A stretch of DNA of 64,000 nt from Frateuria soli (GCF_021117385.1 NZ_CP088252.1:434001-498000), one strand, 5' to 3'; positions 18,819 through 27,828 are shown, counted from the stretch's first letter. Notes: generated from the letters alone by a model not told the origin. Numbers and translations are program-made.

Positions 18819-19142
18819 CTACCACGCCTGGCAGGCCACGCCGGGCGCCGAGGCCACCGTTTCGCCGGGCCGCAGCGGCGCCAGCCAGGCGTCGTGCATG
18901 CCCTTGGTCCACCACTGCCAGCCCTCGCCCAGATAGCGCGCCCCGCTGGCCGAGATGGCGACCGTGAGCCGGTAGGGCCTGCCGTCGATCAGCAGGCGGG
19001 CATGGTCGCTGTCCCCGTAGGTGGCCTGTACCGTACGGCCGTCGGTGCACCGGTAAAGGACGGCTTCGGCCCTGGGTCGGACCGGCTGGCAGGCGGTCGG
19101 CGACAGGCAGGCCAGGGCCAGCAGAAGGCGGGAAGGGCTCAT
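18819..19142 (-). CDS. MliC-like membrane-bound lysozyme inhibitor
   Basis: The 107-residue exported protein matches the MliC/PliC fold. After a signal region come YRCTDGRTVQATYGDSDHAR, the core SASGARYLGEGWQWWTKG and the end PGVACQAW. MliC proteins block C-type lysozyme with a Ser/Tyr loop in this SGxRY segment. Cys12 and Cys18 are candidate lipidation sites, but neither lipobox is canonical, so it may be periplasmic rather than lipid-anchored. A GGGAG precedes the ATG. It is divergent from the FHA gene with 105 bases between. Confidence 0.75.
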   Translation of the reverse strand: MSPSRLLLALACLSPTACQPVRPRAEAVLYRCTDGRTVQATYGDSDHARLLIDGRPYRLTVAISASGARYLGEGWQWWTKGMHDAWLAPLRPGETVASAPGVACQAW

Positions 19143-19214
19143 CGGTTTCTCCCTTGCTTTGACGGGCAAGGCCGGGACGAGGGCGTCCCCATGCCTTGAT
19201 GACGGACGCTTGGT

Positions 19215-19220
19215 TATAGT
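19215..19220 (+). promoter_or_regulatory. Candidate -10 box of the FHA-kinase operon
   Basis: TATAGT lies 27 bases before the FHA start codon, within the 105-base divergent spacer. No convincing -35 is seen at 16-18 bases, so an activator may be needed. Confidence 0.3.
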
Positions 19221-19247
19221 GCGCGGATATCCCACCGAGGCATATCG

Positions 19248-19772
19248 ATGGACAGCCCTGGACAGACTCCCGTTCTTTCCCGCTCCAAGCGATCGTCCGG
19301 ACCGCAGGGAACCCGGCTGTTCTCCGCCGAGGAACTGCGCCAGGTCGCTCGCGAAGCCGCCCCCGTCCTGCTCGGCCGCGCCAGTGCCGCAGCCCCGGTG
19401 CTGGAGGGCGCCAACGGCGGGCTCCAGGGCCAGCGGATCTCGCTGCGCCCGGGGCGGCAGACGATCGGCCGGCGCGGCGACAACGACATCGTGCTGGACG
19501 ATCTGAGCGTGTCGGCTTCGCACGCGTGGATCATGAACCAGCAGAACCACTACGTGATCATGAACACGCTGTCGACCAACGGCACGTTCGTCAACGGCAA
19601 GCGCGTCCACGAGGCCACGTTGCGCCACGGGGACCGCGTCCGTTTCGGGCAGCTGGAGTTCACCTTCCTCACCCGCGAACGCGGTACCGGGGCTGCGGTC
19701 CGGCACGGGTGGCTGGCGCTCGGCGCGGCGGCGCTGGTGGCAATGGGAGTGGCGGCATGGTGGCTGGTCTGA
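19248..19772 (+). CDS. Membrane-anchored FHA-domain protein
   Basis: The 174-residue product carries one forkhead-associated domain (about residues 60-142), which binds phosphothreonine. The key residues are visible: IGRR at 73-76, SxxxSH ending at His92, and NGTFVNG at 111-117. A single C-terminal membrane segment (about 154-174) places the FHA domain in the cytoplasm at the inner membrane. The N-terminal 58 residues contain Ser/Thr that a kinase could modify. The gene overlaps the start of the kinase gene by 16 bases, so the two are translated together and the FHA protein is a likely kinase partner or substrate. Confidence 0.88.
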   Translation: MDSPGQTPVLSRSKRSSGPQGTRLFSAEELRQVAREAAPVLLGRASAAAPVLEGANGGLQGQRISLRPGRQTIGRRGDNDIVLDDLSVSASHAWIMNQQNHYVIMNTLSTNGTFVNGKRVHEATLRHGDRVRFGQLEFTFLTRERGTGAAVRHGWLALGAAALVAMGVAAWWLV

Positions 19773-21487
19773 CCCCAGCGGCGGAGGAGCGCGCGATCCC
19801 GCCGACGGTGGGACGCTACCGCATCGAAGGCGTGCTCGGCGCAGGCGCCATGGCGGTGGTCTACGCCGGCTTCGACCCGGACATCGAGCGCCAGGTCGCG
19901 ATCAAGTGCCTGCGCAATGCGGTGGCGGCCGATCCGGCCTATCGGGCGCGCTTTCTCACCGAGGCGCGCGCGGTCGGCCACCTGACCCATCCACACATCG
20001 TCACCCTGTTCGACGTGGGCGAGATGGACGATGGCCGCCCCTACATCGCGATGGAACGCCTTTCCGGCGACACCCTCGCCAGCCGTGTGGCGCGCGAGGG
20101 CTTTCCGCCGCTGCCGGTGATCCTCGGGCTGGTCGAGCAGATTGCCGGCGCGCTCGATTACGCGCATGTGCAAGGGGTGATCCACCAGGACATCAAGCCG
20201 GAGAACATCATGCTCTCCGACGGCTGGCAGCACGCCAAGGTGAGCGACTTCGGCATCGCCGAGCGGCGCGACCCCAACAGTACCGGCGCGCCCCGCCGCG
20301 AGGTCGGTGGTACGCCCGCCTTCATGGCGCCCGAGCACCTGCAGGGCGAACGCACCGATGCGCGCAGCGACCTGTTCTCGCTGGGCGTGGTGCTGTTCTG
20401 GCTGCTGAGCGGCAAGCTGCCGTGGGAGGAAACCGGCGACGTCCGGCGCCTGCTGGCCGAGCGCCAGCGCCTGCAGCAGCCCACGCTGCAGCCGCGCGAC
20501 CCGTTCACTCCCTCGATCCTGATCGACATCGTGCAGACCCTGCTCGCGCCCGCGCCGCAGGACCGCTACCAGCGCGGCGCCGAGCTGATCGACGACCTGC
20601 GCCTGGCCCTGCGCGAATACGAGCGCCTGCACGAGAAGCCGATCGCCACGCGGCTGATCTCGCTGCGCCTGCGTTGGGCGGGCATTCTGGCCTCGGTGCT
20701 GAGCCTGACCCTGCTGATCGGCCTGGCCGCGATCTACGCCCGCCAGAACGCGGCGGTCACCGGCCTGGCGCAGGATTTCGGGCGTTCGCTCGGCCGGATG
20801 GTCGCCAGCGAGGCGGCCGAGAACCTGCTGCTGGACGACCGCGCCGCCACGCGCGCGCTGGTGCAGGACATCGCCCGCAACAAGCAGATCTATTACCTGG
20901 CGGTGGCCAATCGCTACGGCGAAGTGATCGCCAGCACCCGCGACGACGAGCTGGGCAAGCCCCTGCCGGCGCGCACCAACGAAACGTTCCTGCCGGGCGC
21001 GGGCGACATCGCCAGCTACCGCGTGCGCCTGCCCGACGGCGACGATTCGGGCGAGATGCTGGTGTTCGACGTGCCGGTCAACTACCAGGTCGCCAAGGTC
21101 GGCCAGTTGCGCCTCGGGATCAGCGACGCCCCGCTGCGCGCCGCACAGAAGACCACGCTGAAGGCCATCGTCGCGGTGTTGCTGGTCACCCTGGCGGCGG
21201 TGACGGGCGCGGCCTACTGGTTGTTCCGTCGCCTGCTCGGCTTGCTCGACGTGCTCGGCGAGGCGATGCTGAGGGTCGGTCGCGGCGACTTCGGGCACCG
21301 CATCCGGCTGGTGCGCCACGACGAACTGGGCCGCCTGTTCACCGCCTTCAACCTGATGTGCAACGCCTTGCAGGCACGCGAACGGCGCCCGCGCCGGCCC
21401 AGCGCAAAAGCGACGTCGCCGCTGGAGTTGCCCACCCGCATCCTGCCTGCGGCGGAGCGGGTGGAGGACAGGGTGACGCGGGATTAG
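19757..21487 (+). CDS. Receptor-type Ser/Thr protein kinase with periplasmic sensor and C-terminal HAMP
   Basis: The 576-residue product begins with a Hanks-type kinase domain (about 18-290). It has the Gly loop LGAGAMAVVY (27-36), Lys50, HQDIKPEN with catalytic Asp145, DFG (164-166) and APE (191-193). The residue before the catalytic Asp is Gln, not Arg, so it is a non-RD kinase. A membrane segment (307-327), a periplasmic region of about 140 residues (328-466), a second membrane segment (467-490) and a HAMP domain (488-545) follow. The periplasmic part resembles the small sensor domains of chemoreceptors and histidine kinases. A kinase placed before the sensor and HAMP, with almost nothing after HAMP, is unusual. 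The start is set by overlap with the FHA gene. Confidence 0.9.
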   Translation: MVAGLTPAAEERAIPPTVGRYRIEGVLGAGAMAVVYAGFDPDIERQVAIKCLRNAVAADPAYRARFLTEARAVGHLTHPHIVTLFDVGEMDDGRPYIAMERLSGDTLASRVAREGFPPLPVILGLVEQIAGALDYAHVQGVIHQDIKPENIMLSDGWQHAKVSDFGIAERRDPNSTGAPRREVGGTPAFMAPEHLQGERTDARSDLFSLGVVLFWLLSGKLPWEETGDVRRLLAERQRLQQPTLQPRDPFTPSILIDIVQTLLAPAPQDRYQRGAELIDDLRLALREYERLHEKPIATRLISLRLRWAGILASVLSLTLLIGLAAIYARQNAAVTGLAQDFGRSLGRMVASEAAENLLLDDRAATRALVQDIARNKQIYYLAVANRYGEVIASTRDDELGKPLPARTNETFLPGAGDIASYRVRLPDGDDSGEMLVFDVPVNYQVAKVGQLRLGISDAPLRAAQKTTLKAIVAVLLVTLAAVTGAAYWLFRRLLGLLDVLGEAMLRVGRGDFGHRIRLVRHDELGRLFTAFNLMCNALQARERRPRRPSAKATSPLELPTRILPAAERVEDRVTRD

Positions 21488-21594
21488 CGGGCATTTGACA
21501 AGTCAGGTCCGGGAATGGCCGGGCCCGATCGGGTTGAAGGCCTCAAGGCCCGACGTGTCCGAACCCCGGGTGCGCGGGTCCCCGGCGGCCTTCC

Positions 21595-22527
21595 TCAGTA
21601 TTGTTTCAGCCGCTGCTTGAGCTCCAGCGCCCGCGCGCGATAGACCGTCGCCGGCTCGAAATCCGGTTCGATCGCCAGCACGCGGTTCCACAGCGAGATC
21701 GCCTGGTCCAGTTGCTGGTCGCGGTAGAGCACGATCGCACGCTGGTGGTAGACCGACACCAGTTGCTTGCGCAGCGACCTGGCGTCCGCGTCGGAAGGCG
21801 GCAGCTGGGGGTCGACGTCCAGCGCCTGGTCCATCCGTTCCAGCGCCTCGCTGCGCTGTCCCTTGTGCAGCAGCGCGAGGCTTTCGTCCTGCAGGCGGCG
21901 CGCCTTGGCCGCACCCGCGCCGCTGGCGGAAGGCTCCGTCGCGGCGGCGGTCTGCACCGGACCCTCCGGTTGCGTTCCGCTGGCCAGTCGCGAGGCGGGC
22001 ACGCGCAGCGTCTGGCCCACACGCAGCATCGAGGGATTGGTCGAGCCGTTGTAGCGTGCCAGGATCAGGAAGCGCCCGCCGTCACCGAGGAAGCGGGCGG
22101 CCAACGTGCTGTAGGAATCGCCCGGTCGCACCACGTACGGGCGCGAGGCATGGCCCAGCGCTTGCTCCGGGTCGACCGTCAGCTGGCGCAGCACCGCCTC
22201 GGCGGCATGGTCGTCGGGGTAGACCTCCAGGTAGCGGCGCAGTTGGCGCTCGCCCTCGGCAAAGTGGCCCGACTGCAACTGGCCGTTGATGATCGACGAC
22301 AGCGGACGCGGCGCCGTGTCCTCCGGGGCGCGCGTCGGCGCCGGCGTGGGCGCCGGCGTCACCGTGACCGTCGGCTTGCGATGGCCGGTCACGCGGGCCT
22401 TCAGCTGCTGCAACTGGGCGCAGCCGCCCAGGCCGACGGCGAGCAGCCCGACCAGTACCAGTGGCCCCACCCGGGAGCCTTGCGCGGCAAAGCGCGCGTC
22501 TTGCGAGTTCTGCACCGAAATCCTCAT
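21595..22527 (-). CDS. LysM and TPR-like lipoprotein
   Basis: The 310-residue lipoprotein has a canonical lipobox LGGC with lipidated Cys36. A Thr/Pro/Ala linker and a short helical repeat pair (80-125) come next. One LysM domain (about 130-178, YVVRPGDSYSTLAARFLG to GQTLRVP) is expected to bind peptidoglycan. A C-terminal TPR-like region (about 215-310) may contact a protein partner. Its ATG overlaps the stop of the PP2C gene by four bases (ATGA), so a periplasmic wall-binding protein is made together with a cytoplasmic phosphatase. It ends convergent to the kinase gene. Confidence 0.88.
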   Translation of the reverse strand: MRISVQNSQDARFAAQGSRVGPLVLVGLLAVGLGGCAQLQQLKARVTGHRKPTVTVTPAPTPAPTRAPEDTAPRPLSSIINGQLQSGHFAEGERQLRRYLEVYPDDHAAEAVLRQLTVDPEQALGHASRPYVVRPGDSYSTLAARFLGDGGRFLILARYNGSTNPSMLRVGQTLRVPASRLASGTQPEGPVQTAAATEPSASGAGAAKARRLQDESLALLHKGQRSEALERMDQALDVDPQLPPSDADARSLRKQLVSVYHQRAIVLYRDQQLDQAISLWNRVLAIEPDFEPATVYRARALELKQRLKQY

Positions 22528-23372
22528 ACCTGTCCGATACCCATGTCGCCCGCCATGCGGCGGTGGGCGAGTCGCTTCCACAGCCGGCGGCCATGGGCGC
22601 GCAACCAGTGGGTCCAGCCTATCCGGGCGAAGATCAAGGAGACATTGTCGCCATCCACGCCCCCCCGCTCTATCGCCCGGGACAGCGCTTCCTTGAGGGC
22701 GTGGCGCAGGTTGCCGCGACGGGCAAGCCGGCCCAGTTCCTCGGTCGAGAGCCGCTCCCACACGCCGTCGCTGCACAGCACGAAGGCCTGGCCGGGACGC
22801 AGCGTGGTAAAGCCGTGCTCGACCTGTGGCGGCTGCGGCCCGCCCAGGCCGCGCAGCAGCATGTGCTGGTCGACGTCCTCGCCCATCGCCTCGGCCGCGA
22901 GCTCCCCGCGGGCCACTTTCAGTTGCGCCACGCTGTGGTCCTCGGTGCGGCCCAGGCAACGTCCGCGCTGGAACCGGTAAAGCCGGCTGTCGCCGACGTG
23001 CGCCCAGCAGGCGCGCCGCCCACGAACCAGCAGCGCGACCACCGTCGAGTGGGGTTCGGCGCCGACCAGGCCGTCGCCGCGCTGGCGCAACTCGGCGTGG
23101 GCGGACTGGCACAGCGTCTCCAGGAACAGCGGGCCGGGCTGCTCGCGCCACAGGCCCTGCTGCCAAAGGCGGCGGGTCACCTCGATGACGCCGGCGGATG
23201 CCAGCTCGCCCGCGCCGTCGCCGCCCATGCCGTCGGCCAGGACCAGCAGTCGCGCGTCGGTGGCCGGGTCGTGCAGGCAGATGCAGGCATCCTGCTGGGT
23301 GGCACGTCCGCCGCGCGCACGGCCCGCCGCTACCGCCGGCATTGCCTGGGCTTCCTCGATCCCCTGATCCAT
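22524..23372 (-). CDS. PP2C-family Ser/Thr protein phosphatase
   Basis: The 282-residue product is a metal-dependent PPM/PP2C phosphatase, cytoplasmic and without TM. The metal-binding motifs are present: RATQQDA (Asp28), LADGMGGDGAGE (Asp47), SRLYR after HVGD, LCSDGVWE and GDNVSLIF at the C-terminus. It probably reverses the phosphorylation made by the kinase encoded 2 kb away on the other strand. The start is the ATG at 23372. It is the first gene of a two-gene unit with the LysM lipoprotein, 155 bases downstream of holC on the same strand. Confidence 0.92.
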   Translation of the reverse strand: MDQGIEEAQAMPAVAAGRARGGRATQQDACICLHDPATDARLLVLADGMGGDGAGELASAGVIEVTRRLWQQGLWREQPGPLFLETLCQSAHAELRQRGDGLVGAEPHSTVVALLVRGRRACWAHVGDSRLYRFQRGRCLGRTEDHSVAQLKVARGELAAEAMGEDVDQHMLLRGLGGPQPPQVEHGFTTLRPGQAFVLCSDGVWERLSTEELGRLARRGNLRHALKEALSRAIERGGVDGDNVSLIFARIGWTHWLRAHGRRLWKRLAHRRMAGDMGIGQV

Positions 23373-23527
23373 CGTCCGGCCCCCTGCCCGAAGATGCCAA
23401 GAGCATACCTCCCCGGATCGCAGGTGTGCGGGGTTTGCGGTGTCTGCGCAGGCGGGCACCCGGTGCGACCGCCGTGCCGGTGCAGCCGGGAATCCGCGGC
23501 ATTGGCGGTCGCGCACATGACGTGCTG

Positions 23528-23950
23528 CTACATGTCGAACTTGGCCAGTTCGAAGCCGCGTTGCTGGTACTCGCGCCAGCGTTCGCGCGAGCCGGTGCGC
23601 TCGGCCCGGTCGGCGGCGACCACTTCCAGAACGCGTTCGAACCGTCCTTCGGGACAGGTCTCGCGCAGGTTGATCAGCAGCGGGCGGTCGGCGGTGTCGA
23701 TGCCGGGCGGCACGATCAGCACCGCGGTGTGCGCGTCGTCCTCGTCGCCGGCGAGTTGGTGCGGGATAAAGGCATCGCTGTCGAAGTCCCACAGCAGTTC
23801 GTCGATCGCCTCGGCCTGCTCGAAGTCGCGGGTGAGGATCAGCGTCGGCTGCTGCGCGGCATAGGCACGCCGCGCCAGCTCGCACACCAGCAGCAGCGGC
23901 TGTTCGCGGAAGCGCGGCTTGTCGATCAGGTAGAAGTCGGCGCGGGGCAT
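23528..23950 (-). CDS. holC: DNA polymerase III chi subunit
   Basis: HolC is the chi subunit of the clamp-loader complex and links it to SSB. The 140-residue product has the typical start RADFYLIDKPRF, the central LWDFDSDAFIPHQLAG and LINLRETCPEG. The gene follows pepA by 61 bases on the same strand, the usual arrangement in gammaproteobacteria. Confidence 0.94.
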   Translation of the reverse strand: MPRADFYLIDKPRFREQPLLLVCELARRAYAAQQPTLILTRDFEQAEAIDELLWDFDSDAFIPHQLAGDEDDAHTAVLIVPPGIDTADRPLLINLRETCPEGRFERVLEVVAADRAERTGSRERWREYQQRGFELAKFDM

Positions 23951-24011
23951 GGTCGACTCGGCAGGATGGCGGGAAGTCCGGCGCCGCGCTCGCGGCGCCG
24001 GCAGGCGGCGA

Positions 24012-25505
24012 TCAGCCGGCGCGATCGATCAGCCACTGCGCCAGCAGCGGCACCGGTCGGCCGGTGGCCAGGCCCTTGCGGCCCTCGTCCCAGGCGGTAC
24101 CGGCGATGTCCAGGTGCGCCCAGCGCTGGCCTTCGGTGAAGCGCGAGAGGAAGCAGGCGGCAGTGATCGCACCGGCGCTCTTGCCGCCGATGTTGGCCAC
24201 GTCGGCGAAACCGGATTCCAGCTGCACCTGATAGTCGTCCCACAGCGGCAGGCGCCAGGCGCGATCGAGTGTGTCCTCGCCGGCGCCGAGCAGTTCGGCG
24301 GCCAGGTCGTCGTGCTTGCTCATCAGGCCGGTGGCGTGCTTGCCCAGCGCCACGACGCAGGCGCCGGTGAGCGTGGCCGCGTCGACGATCGCCTTGGGCT
24401 GGTAGGTCTGCGCGGTCCAGGTCAGCGCGTCGCACAGGATCAGGCGGCCCTCGGCGTCGGTATTGAGCACCTCGATGGTCAGGCCCGACAGGCTGGTGAG
24501 CACGTCGCTGGGGCGGTAGCTGTCGCCGTCGGGCATGTTCTCGGCCGAGGGCACGACGCATACCAGGTTGAGCTTGAGCTTCATCTTCACCGCGGCGACG
24601 AACGCGCCGAGCACGCCCGCCGCGCCGCCCATGTCGAACTTCATCTCTTCCATGCCGGCACCGGGCTTGAGGCTCAGGCCGCCCGAATCGAAGGTGATGC
24701 CCTTGCCGACGAGGGCGTAGGGCTTGTCGCCCTCGGCGCCACCCTTGTATTCCAGTGCGACCAGGCGCGGCTTGTTGGTCGAGCCGCGGCCGACCGCCAG
24801 CAGCGAACCGAAGCCGAGCTTGTCCATCTCCACGTGGTCGAGCACGCGGCAGCTGACGCCCTCGCTGGCTTCGGCGAAGGCCTGTGCGCGGGCCGCGATG
24901 TAGGCGGGGTTGCAGATGTTCGGCGGCAGGTTGGCCAGCTCGCGCGCGAAACGCACGCCCTCGGCGATCGCAGACGCCCGGTCCAGGCCCGGTTTCGCCT
25001 CGTCGCCGGCGGCGAAGGCGACCGACTTCAGCTCCGGTTGCGCGCTCTTCTCGCGCGGCTTGAAGGTGGCGGTGTAGCGGTAGGCCGCATGGTCGGCGGC
25101 AAGCGCCGCGGTGCGCACGCGCCAGGCGGCGTCACGGCCAGGGACGTCCACCTCCGTCAGGAACGACACCGCCGACTCCACCGGCAGCTTGCCCAGCGCG
25201 CGCGCGGCTTCCAGGCTGACTTTCTGGAAGCGCGCCGCGTCGAAGCCCTTCTGCGCGCCCAGGCCCACCACCAGCACGCGGCGGGCCGCGACGCCGGCCG
25301 GCGCGAACAGCACGCAGACGCTGCCGGCCTTGCCGTTGACGTCGCCGCTCTCGACCTGGCGCTTGATCGCGCCCTCGGCGGCGCCGTCCACACGGGCGGC
25401 CGCGCTGGTCAGCAGGCCGTTCTCGTAGACGCCCACCACCAGGCAGGGCGTATCGACGGTTTCGGGAGAGGTACTGGCGGCGACCAGACTGAACTGAAGC
25501 GTCAT
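24012..25505 (-). CDS. pepA: Cytosol (leucyl) aminopeptidase, M17 family
   Basis: PepA is a two-metal hexameric aminopeptidase; in enterobacteria it also binds DNA at Xer sites. The product is 497 residues. The metal and active-site signature is intact: GKGITFDSGGLSLKP with GMEEMKFDM, and the family motif NTDAEGRLILCDAL. An AGGA precedes the ATG. The gene is divergent from lptF, separated by 103 bases, and followed by holC. Confidence 0.96.
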   Translation of the reverse strand: MTLQFSLVAASTSPETVDTPCLVVGVYENGLLTSAAARVDGAAEGAIKRQVESGDVNGKAGSVCVLFAPAGVAARRVLVVGLGAQKGFDAARFQKVSLEAARALGKLPVESAVSFLTEVDVPGRDAAWRVRTAALAADHAAYRYTATFKPREKSAQPELKSVAFAAGDEAKPGLDRASAIAEGVRFARELANLPPNICNPAYIAARAQAFAEASEGVSCRVLDHVEMDKLGFGSLLAVGRGSTNKPRLVALEYKGGAEGDKPYALVGKGITFDSGGLSLKPGAGMEEMKFDMGGAAGVLGAFVAAVKMKLKLNLVCVVPSAENMPDGDSYRPSDVLTSLSGLTIEVLNTDAEGRLILCDALTWTAQTYQPKAIVDAATLTGACVVALGKHATGLMSKHDDLAAELLGAGEDTLDRAWRLPLWDDYQVQLESGFADVANIGGKSAGAITAACFLSRFTEGQRWAHLDIAGTAWDEGRKGLATGRPVPLLAQWLIDRAG

Positions 25506-25608
25506 CGGGAAGGGTCCTGCGAAGTAAGAAAGAGTGCGCTCGGCTAGACTTGGCGGTCAGAGCATCCCTAAGCGCCGGCCTGCGGTGCGAGACCCTCAAT
25601 CCTATCGC

Positions 25609-26721
25609 ATGCTGAGCATCCTCGACCGATACTTCCTGCGCGAGCTGGCCCAGACCGTGGCGGCGACGACCATCGTGCTGGTCGCGATCATCACCGGCAC
25701 CACCTTCGCCAAGGTCCTGCAACAGGTCGCGGGCGGCGGCTTCCCGGCCAGCGTGATGTTCCCGGTGCTGGGCCTGCGCACGCTGGACGGACTGACCAAC
25801 CTGCTGCCGCTGGCCGGCTTCCTCGGCGTGATGATGGCGCTGGGCCGCATGTACCGCGAAAGCGAGATGCACGTGCTGGCGTCCTCCGGCATGGGGCCGC
25901 GCGGACTGCTCAAGCCGGTGGCGATCCTGGCCGGCATCATCGTGCTGATCACCGGCCTGGTGTCGCTGTGGCTGGGGCCGTGGGCCGTACGCACCGCCGA
26001 TACGCTGGTGGCCGAGGCGAACCGCTCGGTCATCGCCGCTGGCCTGGATGCCGGCCGCTTCACCGCGCTGCCGGGCAAGGGCGGCATCATCTTCGTCGAC
26101 TCGCTGAGCCGCGACGGCAGCGTGCTGGGCAGGACCTTCGTCGCCACCGAAAGCGTCGACAGCGATGGCGTGCGCCAGCTCAAGGTGATCACCGCCGCGG
26201 GCGGGCAGCTCTACCAGGAGAGCAGTGGCGAAGGCCGCTTCATGGCGCTGCGCAACGGCTGGCAATACAAGATCCCGCTCGGCCGCGACGACTGGTGGCG
26301 CATGCAGTACGCGCGCAACGACGTGGCGCTGTCCGACGTGAAGGCCGACGAGGAAGAGGATCCGGCGCACTCGCAGGGCACCTGGGCGCTGGCCACCTCG
26401 CCCTCGCCCGATGCGCGAGCCGAGTTCGCCTGGCGCATCCACGCGCCGCCGATGGCGTTCGTGCTGCTGATGCTGGCGCTGCCGCTGTCGCGGCAGAGCC
26501 CGCGCGAGCCGCGTTACGGGCGCATCCTGCTGGCCCTGCTGGGCTTCTATTTCTACTACCTGCTGCTGGCGCTGGGCCGCGCGCAGATCGGCAAGGGCCA
26601 CTGGGCCAATTCGTCGCCGCTGCTGCTGGTGCACCTGCTGGCGCTGGCACTGGCGGGATGGCTGTTCTGGAAGCAGCATGCCCCGCGCAAGCCGCGCGGC
26701 CCGCGCAAGGCGGTGGCGTGA
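25609..26721 (+). CDS. lptF: LPS export ABC transporter permease LptF
   Basis: LptF, with LptG and the LptB2 ATPase, extracts lipopolysaccharide from the inner membrane. The 370-residue product starts MLSILDRYFLRELAQT. It has the six-TM permease layout with a periplasmic beta-jellyroll domain (about 125-255) between TM3 and TM4. The stop TGA and the ATG of lptG share one base. An upstream extension of the frame was rejected because this start matches the family. Confidence 0.95.
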   Translation: MLSILDRYFLRELAQTVAATTIVLVAIITGTTFAKVLQQVAGGGFPASVMFPVLGLRTLDGLTNLLPLAGFLGVMMALGRMYRESEMHVLASSGMGPRGLLKPVAILAGIIVLITGLVSLWLGPWAVRTADTLVAEANRSVIAAGLDAGRFTALPGKGGIIFVDSLSRDGSVLGRTFVATESVDSDGVRQLKVITAAGGQLYQESSGEGRFMALRNGWQYKIPLGRDDWWRMQYARNDVALSDVKADEEEDPAHSQGTWALATSPSPDARAEFAWRIHAPPMAFVLLMLALPLSRQSPREPRYGRILLALLGFYFYYLLLALGRAQIGKGHWANSSPLLLVHLLALALAGWLFWKQHAPRKPRGPRKAVA

Positions 26722-27818
26722 TGGGCCTGACGATCAAGCGGGTCGACCGGCTGGTCGGCCTCACGGTGCTGGGCTCGCTGCTGACCACCTGGCTGGTGTT
26801 GACCGGCTTCGACGTGGTGACGCAGTTGCTGCGCCAGCTCGGCTTCGTGGGGCGCAACGGTTTCACCACCCTCGACGCGATCAGCTACGTGCTGGTGACC
26901 GTGCCGCGGCGCCTGTACGAGTACTTCATCTTCGCCGCGGTGATCGGCGGCCTGATGGGGCTGGGCAGCCTGGCCGGGAACGGCGAGCTGACCGCGTTGC
27001 GCGCCGCGGGCATGTCGCGGCTTCGCATCGCCGCCTCGGCTGCCGGCGTGGTGGCCGTGCTGATCGTGGGCGTGACCGTCCTGGGCGAGACCGCCGCGCC
27101 ATGGGGCGACCAGAAGGCGCAGGCCATCCAGTTGCGCATGAAGGCCAACCACCTGGGCCTGTCCGGCAGCACCGGCCTGTGGGCGCGCGACGGCAACCGC
27201 GTCGTCAATGCCAAGGCCACGCTGCTCAGGCAGGTGCAGGGGCACAACGTGGTGCAGCTGGCCGACGTGCGCGTGTTCACGCTGACGGCGGACGGCCAGA
27301 TCGATCGTTTCGACTGGGCGCAATCGGCCGAGAACGACGGCCGCGAATGGATCCTCAAGGACGTTCGCACCACCACCCTCGACGCGAGCGGCACGCACAC
27401 CACGCACCACGCCAGCGAGCGCTGGGATTCGCACCTCAACCCACGCGTGCTCGAACAGTCGGTGATCCAGCCGCAGTACCTGCCCATGCGCGACCTCTAT
27501 CGCAACATGCGCTACCTGGAGCGCAACGGGCAGAACCCGGGCGTCTACGCCGTGACCTTCTGGGGCCGCGTGCTCTATCCGCTCAATGCGCTGGTGCTGG
27601 TGCTGTGCGCGATGCCGTTCGCCTTTGGCGCACTGCGTTCGGGCGGCCTGGGCAAGCGCATCTTCGTGGGCATCCTGCTGGCGATCGGCTGGTTCTTCCT
27701 GCAGAAGGCGCTGGTCAACTTCGCCACCATCTACGGCGTACCGCCGCTGCCGGCCAATCTGCTGCCCGCGGGGGTGCTGGCGCTGGGTGCGTGGCTGTAT
27801 TTCCGCAAGCGCAGCTGA
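26721..27818 (+). CDS. lptG: LPS export ABC transporter permease LptG
   Basis: The 365-residue partner of LptF has the same TM and jellyroll organisation. Typical pieces are KRVDRLVGLTVLGSLLTTW at the N-terminus, LPMRDLYRNMRYLERNGQNP before TM4, and a C-terminus of three closely spaced membrane helices ending LPAGVLALGAWLYFRKR. It is translationally coupled to lptF through TGATG. Confidence 0.95.
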   Translation: MGLTIKRVDRLVGLTVLGSLLTTWLVLTGFDVVTQLLRQLGFVGRNGFTTLDAISYVLVTVPRRLYEYFIFAAVIGGLMGLGSLAGNGELTALRAAGMSRLRIAASAAGVVAVLIVGVTVLGETAAPWGDQKAQAIQLRMKANHLGLSGSTGLWARDGNRVVNAKATLLRQVQGHNVVQLADVRVFTLTADGQIDRFDWAQSAENDGREWILKDVRTTTLDASGTHTTHHASERWDSHLNPRVLEQSVIQPQYLPMRDLYRNMRYLERNGQNPGVYAVTFWGRVLYPLNALVLVLCAMPFAFGALRSGGLGKRIFVGILLAIGWFFLQKALVNFATIYGVPPLPANLLPAGVLALGAWLYFRKRS

Positions 27819-27828
27819 CGCTTCTGGC

